Source: Uranotaenia lowii (lineage: Eukaryota; Arthropoda; Insecta; Diptera; Culicidae). Taken from it: a DNA stretch of 64,000 nucleotides. The notes under the pieces were generated by a model. The model worked only from the letters and a program-made list of their open reading frames with translations, was not told the DNA's origin and ran no database searches. The stretch spans positions 72,289,544-72,353,543 of the forward strand of contig NC_073692.1 of the NCBI RefSeq assembly GCF_029784155.1, read 5' to 3'. This document shows, piece after piece, positions 21,052-30,516 of the stretch (positions are counted from its first letter, which is position 1; each line of letters begins with the position of its first letter). Position numbers and translations under genes: made by a program.

Positions 21052-22652
21052 GAATTTCGGTCTGCCTGTCTGTTCCCTATAGACTCAGAAACTACTGAAC
21101 CGATTTGCGGAAAACTTGGCTGGTGGGGGTATTGTAGCACGGGGAAGGTTCCTCTTATGGTTCGAGACCCCTCCCTTTAATAGGAAGGGAAGAGGGGGGC
21201 TTCCAAACAAAAGAGAAATGTTTGCATAACTCGAGAACCGATCAAGCAAATGGTACCAAATTTGACGTTGGAGAGTATTTGGGTACGAGAAATATTTCTA
21301 TGATTATTTGACTCCCGTCTCTCCTTACATCAGAGAGAAAGCAAGGTAGGAAGGGGCCTCTTTTACAATTCTTTACATAACTCAAAAACTAATCAAGCGA
21401 ATGGAATCCAATTGGCATGGGAGGGTGTTCGGATACAAGAAATGTTTTTATGATTATTTGAAACCTTCCATTCTAAAGATAAAGGAAGGCAGCCCGATCA
21501 GGAGGGAAAAACTTTTTTATATCAAGATGAGATATTTTGATACTCAATTTTTTCCTATCTTAATGAGTTATTATTCAGTACTCGTAGGATGTTAAAATAT
21601 CTCAAATTATATCAAAAAATCTATTCGATCATAGCTCATTTATATCAATTTTAGATATGCTCCTTTAAAGATTATATCTCATTCAGATAGCAAAGTTTGA
21701 TATTGGGTAGAACGAAATCCATCAAAATTATAACTTATCAAGATATGAGTGCTATGAGAAAATTTTCTAATGGAAGGTCAATAAACCACATTATTTGCTA
21801 AAACCATGCCCCATTTTTGATTTCCCAAAAATTTGATTCAATTTTATGAATCTGTTGAGCAAAACTCGTTAATGCACGGTTTGGGCCGTTGACTTCGATG
21901 TCCGTGTTTCATAAAAAGTTGCTCGTATATCAAAATAATCATTTTATTTAAGGACAATCCGAAAAAATTCTTTATCATTGAAAATGAGCTCAGCCCCATT
22001 CAAGTCTGTCAATCAGAATAAGATATAATTCAGATTGGAGAAACTTGAAATCGAAAATTTGGAGTACTTAATCATAACTGAATCAGATATAAATATCTTG
22101 GTGAGATACGTTTGAGTTATTATTTTGATATGCTCTCCTGATCGGGAGGAGGGAGGCTCCTATACAATTTTTTGGACAGTTCAAAAACTTATCTTAGAAA
22201 TGAAACCAAATTTCACATGGTAAGGTATTAGGCCGATTAGGGCACGAAAAATGATTCTGTTATTATTTGAGACGCCACTTTTCTCCAAATTGGTACACAG
22301 GAAAGGGCGAGGGGCTTTTATACAGTTTTGTTGGCATAACTTGAGAATTAATCAAGAATGTGACGTTATTCGAAAGCCCTTCTCACTTTGAAAGAGAAAG
22401 AGCGCGGAAAATCCATACCACTTAAATCCATACATTTTGGTATAATTAAGAAACTTATTAAGCTTAAAAAAACACTGTAAAAATTTCACATCCTGAAAAA
22501 TCAAATTTCAAGATTCAGTTTCACTAAATAAAATGAAATCATCTTTATATTGCAATTTGAAATTGATAGAAAAATTATACCTACAGATTTTTTTAATATG
22601 GTTACAAATTTCATTTATATTAAGGAGGTGCAGCACACTGGGCAGCTAGTTT
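21049..22652 (+). repeat. Modular dispersed repeat (copy 1)
   Basis: It starts after the TA run with ATGAATTTCGGTCTGCCTG and ends at GCACACTGGGCAGCTAGTTT. Inside, a module of about 150-170 bp recurs: CATAACTCGAGAACCGATCA, AGCAAATGG, a GGTACGAGAAAT block, then a purine-rich GGAAGGGAGAGG-like block. Copy 2, in opposite orientation, is at 55905-57072 and starts AACTAGCTGACCCGGTGTGC. Copy 1 is split by an unrelated 660-bp element (21484-22142). There is no coding frame. Its class (Helitron-like or other) could not be decided. Confidence 0.6.
21484..22142. mobile_element. 660-bp inverted-ended element (copy 1)
   Basis: The ends CCCGATCAGGAG and CTCCTGATCGGG are perfect 12-bp inverted repeats. The interior is rich in GATAT/ATATC words. 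A second copy at 49595-50255 is similar throughout, so boundaries are secure to a few bases. It is nested inside the modular repeat. The target duplication is ambiguous (perhaps 3 bp in the second copy). No transposase frame was found. Confidence 0.75.
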
Positions 22653-23140
22653 TACATAAAACAACAATTTACATCAGTTTTTCATTATTTGTAAGTTTAA
22701 ATATACTCCATGTACAAACAACACAGTGCAGAAAATCTACGTAAATAGATTCACATGATACAGCATGGGTAGAAGGGAATGGTGTTAAAAGCAGTATCAA
22801 TACTGTTCGCTATATGTAAATCTCTTATCATATTCATGCTCATTGTTTACAATAGATTTACATTTGAAATCTTGTCCCATGAATATTCGTACGCAATGAG
22901 TGTTGAAAAACCATATTAAAAACACCGGTTTATTTTAATGTAGAACATTTATTGACCTCTTTCACTAATTTAACACTTCGTTATTAACACTATTCAAACA
23001 TTCACTCATTGCTGCTGATAGTTTGGCTTAGGAAACTTTGGAATAACTTAGTTAGTCGCCTAGCCAGCGCGTTTGGAATGATCATTAATTTTCAGATAAA
23101 ATGTTAACATGAAAATGTTGCAGTAGACTGTTGGAAGAAT
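22653..23140 (+). other. Unassigned intronic DNA
   Basis: No repeat or frame was recognised. Confidence 0.3.
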
Positions 23141-24556
23141 TTAAGGGGGGGGGGGGGGGGAGTGGTGTCTAACGGGTAAAAAAATACACCATTTTCACGT
23201 TTTTTATTTCTAGAGCTATCGTTCAAACAAATGTATTCAATTTTTTTTGCATTATACAAAGCATTGTTAAAAGAACATTTAGTATTTTTTTCGTAGAAAA
23301 ATATTTATTTATTATAATTGAATTCATCGAACATAAATGTTTTAATGAAAAGGTTTTGTTACAATCAAATTAGTAAAACAATTTGGACTAACGAATTCGA
23401 CGAATAAATCGGCTGGATGATTCTTCGAACTGATGCAGGTGCTCAGCATCCTGAAACATACGCATCATTGCACTGAGTGGTTCATTGTAGCCATACGATG
23501 TTCGATGGATTTGATGTGACAGCAACGAATTATATCGCAGAGTTCTCGATGGGGCACTGAGGTTTATCATTCTTAGAAGATTTGGCGATTGAACTTCTCT
23601 ATTTATAATCTTAACAACGAAAGAAGCCTGTTGAGTCTTTCGGCGACATTCGAGGGTTTCGAGACCCAAAAGCTGACACCGATCTGAATATGCTGGAAGA
23701 TCTTCGGGATGACGCCAAGGCAGATGTCGCAAGGCGAATCTGACAAACCGCTTCTGTACACGTTCAATCCTCAAGATCCAACTTAGTTGATATGGAGCCC
23801 GAACTACAGCAGCATGCTCAGTTATAGATCTGACGAGGGTGCATTTCAAGCACAAAGGATCTTTGAATTCACGTGACACTTTGGTGATGAAGCCGAGCTG
23901 ACGATTCGCTTTGTTGATAACTGAAGAGCGTTGACTGTTGAAAGTAAGCTGCGCATCGAGGATCACGCCAAGATCATTCACTTCAAAGACCCTTTTCAAA
24001 AATTGGCTGCCGATACTATATTGAAAAATGAACCGGTGACGAAGCACTTTAGAGGATGCCTTTTAGAAAACAGGATTTGCGGTGGACACTGTATCTCAGC
24101 ACAGAATCATCTGAAATCAAAAAATCAGAGCAAATATTTTTAATAGATGTTTTTCTGGACCCCAACGTTTTTATTTAACTTAAAAAAAATTTTATGAAAT
24201 TTTTGTGGCTGTTTGAAGTAAAAACTACGATTTTTCACGAAAAAATCCGCCATTTTTTATCTGTAAAATCTCCCCAAAGTAAAAAAAAAGAAAAATGTTG
24301 GGGTCTGGTATTTTATATGTCGTGACGATGTCCACGAACTTTAAAAATGTGCTTTCGAGAAAAACGCGTTTGAAGTTTCTGCTCTTGCTTTCTTGCAGTG
24401 TTAGATAGGAGGAGACAAAGGCCTATAATTTCTACAGTTTTGCTTCAATTGACTTGAAAATTTGACACAACATTCTTGAAATGTTTTACAATAAGAAAAT
24501 AAAAAAACAAAAAAAAAACGATTTTTTGAAAGTGTTAGACCCTACCCCCCTTTTAA
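23141..24556. mobile_element. TTAA-flanked element with G-tract ends, jockey inside
   Basis: The left end is TTAA (23141) plus a 16-base G run (23145-23160), then GTGTCTAAC. The right end reads GTTAGACCCTACCCCCC then TTAA (24553-24556). These are inverted, suggesting a TTAA-inserting MITE. A jockey-type retrotransposon fragment lies within. The parts outside the jockey frame (23161-23330 and about 24110-24550) are AT-rich and non-coding. Confidence 0.45.
23388..24047 (-). pseudogene. C-terminal fragment of a jockey-clade reverse transcriptase
   Basis: A minus-strand frame of about 219 codons without ATG at its start. It matches the part of jockey-type ORF2 that follows the catalytic palm: VFEVNDLGVILDAQLTF (about 20-36), HAAVVRAPYQ, WILRIERVQKRFVRFALRHL and LPWRHPEDLPAYSDRCQLLGL, with a late LLSHQIHRTSYGYNEPL segment. 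The endonuclease and catalytic RT motifs (FADD) are missing, so it is a 5'-truncated copy. The frame is uninterrupted, so the truncation is not very old. It sits inside the TTAA-flanked element. Confidence 0.8.
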
Positions 24557-24971
24557 TGTCTATGAATATAAAACGAATGAGATTTATCACTGAAACCAAA
24601 AAATAGAGAAAAAAAATTCAGGTACTATTGAATTAAGATTTTGATATCACTAGGGCTAGGGAATAGCATTTTTGGTGCCAATGTTTTAACAACTGTTTTC
24701 TGATGATTTTGGCGTGACGAATTCGATTCATTTGACAGCTTTTGTTTTAGTGATGTGGCATGTAGAAATTTTAAAATTTGTCGATTTTGCGTAAAATTGA
24801 TCATTGACAACAGATGAACAGACATACCTACATTCAAAAATCAAAACTGATTTTGAACGTAATATAGATTTAGAGATGTTAAGCTTTAAAGAATTTAAAT
24901 ATTAGAGTTTTTAGAAAAATAACATTACTACTAATTCTGAAGCAACTGAAAAAAGTCTTCAAGTATTTGAT
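24557..24971 (+). other. Unassigned intronic DNA
   Basis: AT-rich; no repeat boundary or protein-like frame. Confidence 0.3.
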
Positions 24972-25097
24972 CCCTCTGTTGTGTTGTGAGCCTACTTGGT
25001 TGAATGATTCAACTGAATCAAAGCAATCGAAAGATTCCTTTTAATTCAACCACGGTACCGTGGTTGAATTAAAAGGAATCTTTCGATTGCTTTGATT
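24972..25097. mobile_element. Palindromic foldback repeat with 11-bp target repeat
   Basis: The core is a near-perfect palindrome centred at about 25057: arms contain CAAAGCAATCGAAAGATTCC and its complement, meeting at CCACGGTACCGTGG. One arm carries an extra tail TTGTGTTGTGAGCCTACTTG. The direct repeat AAGTATTTGAT flanks the element (24961-24971, 25098-25108). Relatives lie at 20246-20331 and 36539-36654. Confidence 0.65.
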
Positions 25098-25457
25098 AAG
25101 TATTTGATATTAAAGATTTTAATTCATTCAAGAGTATTGTTGTAGACTGAAAAACGAGTGAACTTTTGGTTTAAGAAATATCTCAGATTCAATTTGGGTT
25201 TGATTTTTTTTAATTCGTCGTCTTAATCTTTTATAACTTTTTTCTTAGAAATCAAAATTACTTGCGATCTTCGCAAAAGTTGATAATTGAATAAAAACCT
25301 TAAATTTTTAAATCTTTGTAATTATCTCCAGTTTTGCAAAAATATGCGCATAAAGTGATTAAAGGAATTTCTACACATTTTCTAAAATTATTTCGAAATC
25401 AAAATATGCTAGAAAAAATCTATTGCATATTTGGAATCAGCGCCCTTAAATAGTCTA

Positions 25458-26408
25458 AGGCTATGATCATTTAGTATCCGGGCACTTTATTTTGGTGATA
25501 GCTGCGTTAATAATGCTTGGATATGCAAAAATTTAGTAGCGTTGTGTTGGTTATGAAAAGGACTATCTTGCCTATTTTTGATAGATTTTTAAGTTTACGC
25601 GTGTATGAGATATTTACTATGCAAAAAGACATGATAAAAATAATTTTGCACAAATTTGCTCCTTTTGCGCATTTTGTGCCTCGAAAATTCTTCTTTGTTG
25701 ACCCGAAAGCTCATGAACTGTTGATTTTTTCTGATTCTTTTTCGTACCAAATGGTTATTAAGTATAAGGAGCCACTCTAGGATCCACACGAAGTTCAAAT
25801 CAACTATCGGAGTGCAACTCTTGATCTTAAATATGGTGAAAAGTTTATGGTTATTATTTGGGATAACTGAATGAAGACTCCCTACATAATGCAAAAAATC
25901 CATTTCCGGCAGAGGCAAAAAGTTTTGCCTGACTAGTAGACACCAAGTAAATAACTAATAATGATCAAATCCAAAGATCGCAATCTGTGCATCCGGTTTT
26001 TACGCAATATGACAGATGTGTTCTGATGGACAAAAAAATTTATGTTAAAACCGGATTTAAGAGATCAATTTCTTCGAGATACCAACTCATGAAAAGATTC
26101 CAACCAGATTCCAATTGCTTTTTCCAGGTGAGTTTGTGTAAAATATCAGTATTTTGCAAAGGTTTTGGTTCTGTGGTAAAAAAAATAAATCAAAACATGA
26201 CTGAAAAAAGTGTGCAAAGATAAAAAAGAGATTTTATGAAAAAGTAAGAGTATTTCTTGAAATCATTGATAAATATTTTTTTTTTATATTTTTAGTTTTA
26301 ATGTCATATTAACACCTTCATTTTCTCCATAGAAAGTTTTTCGATCAAATGAATAGTTTTTAAAATACACACGTTTGTAACTGAACGGATACTAAATGAT
26401 CATAGCCT
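25458..26408 (+). mobile_element. 951-bp Tc1/mariner-derived element (copy 1)
   Basis: The terminal inverted repeats start AGGCTATGATCATTTAGTAT and are flanked by TA (25456-25457, 26409-26410). The element has a close relative in opposite orientation at 35419-36356. Inside, a + strand relic at about 25990-26090 reads FTQYDRCVLMDKKIYVKTGF. This corresponds to the region around the first catalytic Asp of insect Tc1/mariner transposases (CVLMDDETYVK type). The rest of the transposase is gone, so it is a non-autonomous internal-deletion derivative. Confidence 0.82.
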
Positions 26409-26410
26409 TA

Positions 26411-26621
26411 AATCAGTTCTTAAAATCTTTGCACCCCGGAAAAATATGATTTTTTTTCCTTGCTTTGGCGAATATTTCAAATTTAAAATTGTTCAAGTAT
26501 GAGTATCAACCCAGTAAACATTGTATGAAAATTAACTGAATCTAAAGTTATCAGAATTTTAAATTGAAATGAAAAAAAGAAATGAATAAAATATAATTAC
26601 CTTATTTCTTATCTTTACTAG
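26411..26621 (+). other. 3' end of the upstream intron with splice acceptor
   Basis: The sequence ends with a pyrimidine-rich tract TTATTTCTTATCTTTACTAG at 26602-26621, a strong acceptor-like signal followed by more complex, less AT-rich sequence. Confidence 0.5.
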
Positions 26622-26935
26622 ATCCCATGCTGATGATACCCAAAAAACTGAAGCGAGCACAAAGACCCACTTTAGATAATTTTTCGGACTAAACCATACG
26701 GTCGCTTGGCGCATTCTTCAAATTTTTGTCCCCGTCACAAACTGCTCAAAACATCGAAACCAAATAATTCCAAGTTACCGTAAGCGGAAGGAATTTTTCC
26801 TTCATCACTGTCGTCTTTGTCAGTTCTTGCGTTTCTGGAAGTGGCAATTGAAAAGGAGGATCTTGATTTTTGCTGAAAAACTTGCCAAATCAGAATCAGA
26901 ATCGAGGCACATTTGCTGATTTGCCGATCATAAAG
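26622..26935 (+). other. 5' untranslated part of the coding exon
   Basis: It runs from the acceptor at 26621 to the ATG at 26936. The frame of the coding sequence has a TGA at 26864-26866, so translation cannot start upstream in this exon. Other short upstream ATGs exist (for example 26628). Confidence 0.5.
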
Positions 26936-27530
26936 ATGTCACTAGACAGCAGCATCGACGAGATGGACCGGATCGGTGTGCCACATGGCCACGGACGGCA
27001 GAATCTTCATCAGAATCATAAACAGAACCTAACGACGACTACCGACGAAGAGGCGGAGGACGATGGATACGATGGGGACGTGACGTCGGAATCGCCTGCT
27101 AAAAGGATCAAACTGGAAAATAGCGCAGATTTTAGTCTTACGATGGCCGACAATAGCATCGTAAACGGAAGTCTCGGCGAGCTGCTGCGAAGTATTAAAA
27201 GTAGCTTGGACATGCGCGGCAGAAGTGAAGAGTCATCTGTGGGAAGTGGCAGTGTTGTGGGTGGAAGCTCAGTGATGGGGGGTTCTTCAAGTTCAGGTGG
27301 GATTGGGGTTGGTGGAGTCTTCGGGGTTCCTAGCAACAGTTTGAATAATAACAACAACAGTGATACCTTTAACAATAACATCAGCAACGGGTACAATAAC
27401 AATAACAACGTTGGCAAATCCACTGCGGCGTCCATTTCATCAGATGAGGTGAAATATGGCGAGTTTGGCAAATTTTTGGCAGATAGCGAAAAGGATGAAA
27501 GCATGGCCACCGTACTCGAGCTGCTGCACG
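26936..27530 (+). CDS. N-terminal coding exon of an unidentified nuclear protein
   Basis: The first in-frame ATG (A at -3) opens 198 codons plus one base, ending at the consensus donor CACG/GTAAGT at 27531 (phase 1). Features: an acidic stretch TDEEAEDDGYDGD (36-48), a basic nuclear-localisation-like SPAKRIKLE (53-61), LGELL (80-84) matching the LxxLL nuclear-receptor box, a Ser/Gly-rich linker (99-134), Asn repeats (137-158) and a better-conserved-looking end KYGEFGKFLADSEKDESMA (173-191). This is typical of long dipteran transcriptional regulators, but I do not recognise the gene. Codon use and GC content are clearly higher than in the flanks. The next exon is not in the window or was not found, so the product is partial. 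Presence of a 5' UTR, NLS and donor makes a real host gene likely; its function is unknown. Confidence 0.78.
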
Positions 27531-28149
27531 GTAAGTCGAAAAATTGGCAACAAATATTCACCACTACCTATTGGATGCTAATTTTAGTTGTTTTCAGTGG
27601 GATTGATTTTATTTTTGATGTGATAACCGATCGATCGAGCAATGAATTCGATCGATCGAACAATTAACGTTGCACTTGAACTACGACGGACGGTTTGGTG
27701 GAATGCTTTTTTTTCTCGTGAATTCCTTGAATCTATATTTGCTTTCCTTACCGCCACGAGGAACAATTTATATTTAACAGCTTGTTTTCTTCCTCGATAC
27801 GGGCAAAATTTACTTCCGAGTCGATGAAATAACAAAAAAATATAGACCGGGGAATAAATTGAGAGGAAAAACATCCTATTCATAAATTTTTTTAACGATA
27901 TTATCATATTCAAGCTAAGCGATGTTAAAATTGTCGAGTTTTGTGAAAATGTTAATTGATTCTAAGAATCACATTATTTTTTGGAATCAATGGCTAGGTA
28001 AAGGAAAGATTCTTCATTACATTTTCCGGAGATGTGAAAATAAAACAGAGCGACGTAAAAGTCAACAGAGCAGTTCTTTAAGACTGTAAATAGGAACTTT
28101 GGAATCGAATTGAAAGGCCAATGACCGCAAAAAAGGCTTAAACTTCAAA
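27531..28149 (+). other. Start of the downstream intron
   Basis: It opens with the donor GTAAGTCG. ATCGATCGA-rich words occur near 27630-27660. No further exon was found. Confidence 0.55.
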
Positions 28150-29200
28150 ATTCATAATCGAAAATATGGCATTGAGAATTGGGAATATAGAATTGAGAAT
28201 TGAAAATTGAAAATCTGGAAATGCAAATTGAGAATTGAGAATTGATAGTCTAGAATTGAAAATTAAGAATTGAAAATTGAGGATTGAGGATTGAGAAATT
28301 AAAACTGAGAATTACAATGGAGAGTTGAGAATTGACAATTAAAAGTTGGGAAATAAGAATTGAAAATAGAGACTTGAGAATTGAGAATGGAGAATTGAGA
28401 ATTGAGAATTGAGAATTGAGAATTGAGAATTGAGAATTGAGAATTGAGAATTGAGAATTGAGAATTGAGAATTGAGAATTGAGAATTGAGAATTGAGAAT
28501 TGAGAATTGAGATTTGAGAATTAAGATTTGAGAATTGAGAATTGAGAATTGAGAATTGAGAATTGGGAGAGAATTGAGAATTTAGAATCGAGAATTGAGC
28601 ATTGAGAATTGAGAATTGAGAATTGAGAATTGAGAATTGAGAATTAAGAATTGAGAATTGAGAATTGAGAATTGAGAATTGAGAATTGAGAATTGAGAAT
28701 TGAGAATTGAGAATTGAGAATTGAGAATTGAGAATTGAGAATTGAGAATTGAGAATTGAGAATTGAGAATTGAGAATTGACAATTTAGAATTGAGGATTG
28801 AGGATTGAGAATTGAGAATTGAGAATTGAGAATTGAGAATTGAGAATTGAGAAATGAGAATTGAGAATTGAGAATTGAGAATTGAGAATTGAGAATTGAG
28901 AATTGAGCATTGAGGATTGAGAATTGAGAATTGAGAATTGAGAATAAAGAATAGAGAATTGAGAACTGAGAATTGAGAATTGAGAACTGAGAATTGAGAA
29001 TTGAGAATTGAGAACTGAGAATTGAGAATTGAGAATTGAGAATTGAGAATTGAGAATAAAGATTAGAGAATTGAGAACTGAGAATTGAGAATTGAGAACT
29101 GAGAATTGAGAATTGAGAATCGAAAATCGAAAATAAAGAATTGTGATGATAATTTGAGAATCGAAAAATGAGAATTGAAAATTGAGAATTAAAATTTGAT
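28150..29200. repeat. Heptanucleotide satellite (GAATTGA)n
   Basis: About 1 kb of GAATTGA units. The central part (about 28380-29130) is nearly pure; variants such as GAACTGA, GATTTGA, GGATTGA and GAATAAA are scattered, with decayed edges. Because 7 is not divisible by 3, the minus strand has long open frames repeating FSILNSQ, which are artefacts of the repeat. It lies 620 bp after the coding exon, inside its intron. Confidence 0.95.
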
Positions 29201-29930
29201 AAATAAGAAGTGAGTGTCAAAGTTGAAAATTGACTATCAGGAAAAGACAAAAAATTTAAGAGCTGAAAAGTCGAAAATTTTCAGAAGCAATTTGAACATC
29301 GAAAAGTTAAAAAAGAAAATAGTTGAAGCGATAAAAGTAAAACTTATATGATAATGAGTAAAACAATCATTAAGTTGAAAACTTGAATTGTTGAAAAGTT
29401 AATTTATCTAAAAGTAATAATATCTTTCAGTTCAAAAATCCCCAAGGATTAAGAAAAATTTAAAATTCAAAAGTTGAATAAATGAAAAGTTTTAAAATTC
29501 AAAAAGAAGTATAAAAGTCGAAGAATCGACCAGTTTAAGTGTCGAAAGTATGAATAGTCGAAAAGAAGGAAAGTAAAAAAATCGAAAAGTTGGAGAGTCG
29601 AAAACATGAAAAGACAAAAAGTAGAATAGTCAAAAAGTCGAATTTAGAAAATGTAAAAATGCCGAAAAGTAGTTGAAAAGTCTAATAGTCAAACTGTAGA
29701 AAAGTCTCGATAAATCTAAAAGTTTCAAAGTAGGAAATTCGAGACGTAGGATAGTTGAATAGTCGAATAGTAAGTATAAAAGTTGAAAAGTTGAAAAGTA
29801 GGAAAATCGAAAAGTCTTAAAATTGAAAGTCGAATATTTTAAGTCGAAAAGTATGTAAAAGTATATGAAAAAGATGAAGTATGAAAATAAAAAATGATTG
29901 AAAATTTTTAGAAAACATTCATTTGCCACG
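29201..29930. repeat. Degenerate GTCGAAAAGT-type simple repeat
   Basis: Irregular tandem-like words GTCGAAAAGT, GTTGAAAAGT and AAAAGTCTAATAGTC dominate. It continues directly from the heptanucleotide satellite and looks like an older, mutated relative with a longer unit. Confidence 0.6.
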
Positions 29931-30025
29931 AAAACACGTGTTCTTTAGTAAAATTGTCCATGGATAACATTTCAAATTTGCGATTAACTAAGGTGTGCAA
30001 TTTACTCACTTTCTTGTTTAGATTG

Positions 30026-30516
30026 AGGTTGCCAATTTTTTTTTTCAAAACGTACCCGGCCCGGACAAATCTGGGCTTTTTTTTTTCTAAAACCTGAAAA
30101 ATCCGGGCATTTGATTTCAAAATTTTGGACTGAAAATCCGGGCAATATCCAGGCAAAGATTGTCAAAACCCCAAGAAATACTCAAAACAAAATCAAGAAA
30201 AAAAACCTTGGAGAATTTTTTTCGAAAAAACTTATAAGTAGATTTTTAATTGTATTTTGGGCTACCATTAAACGTCTTATGATTATTTTCATAAATCTTG
30301 CTAGAAAAAAAATCATTTGAGACAGATAAAAAAAAATATTTACATTACGATTTTTTTCCCTTTTTGTTCGATTTGGCAAATAAGATGAATAATCCGGGCA
30401 AATTCAGGACTTTTTTCAATGAAATCCAGGCAACCGGGCCGGACCAGACTTTCCCCAAATTTTGTTCCAAATATTTGGGCAAACCCGGAAAAAATTGAGC
30501 AATCTGGCAAGCTAAC
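30026..30516. mobile_element. MITE of the GGTTGCCAGATT family (copy 1)
   Basis: The left end AGGTTGCCA and right end AATCTGGCAAGCT are inverted. The inside repeats CCCGGCCCGGACAAATCTGG, ATCCGGGCA and CCGGGCCGGACCAGACT in both orientations, so the arms pair extensively. Relatives are at 45023, 46900, 55256 and 58971. No coding capacity. Confidence 0.6.

Noticed and set aside
27016..27564. 182-codon minus-strand frame opposite the host exon
   Set aside because: Shadow of the + strand exon; low-complexity Leu/Ser/Pro composition and no splice or start support.
28250..29250. Long minus-strand open frames of repeating FSILNSQ
   Set aside because: They arise because a 7-bp repeat without stops reads open in all frames; no start context, no codon bias and frequent frame changes.
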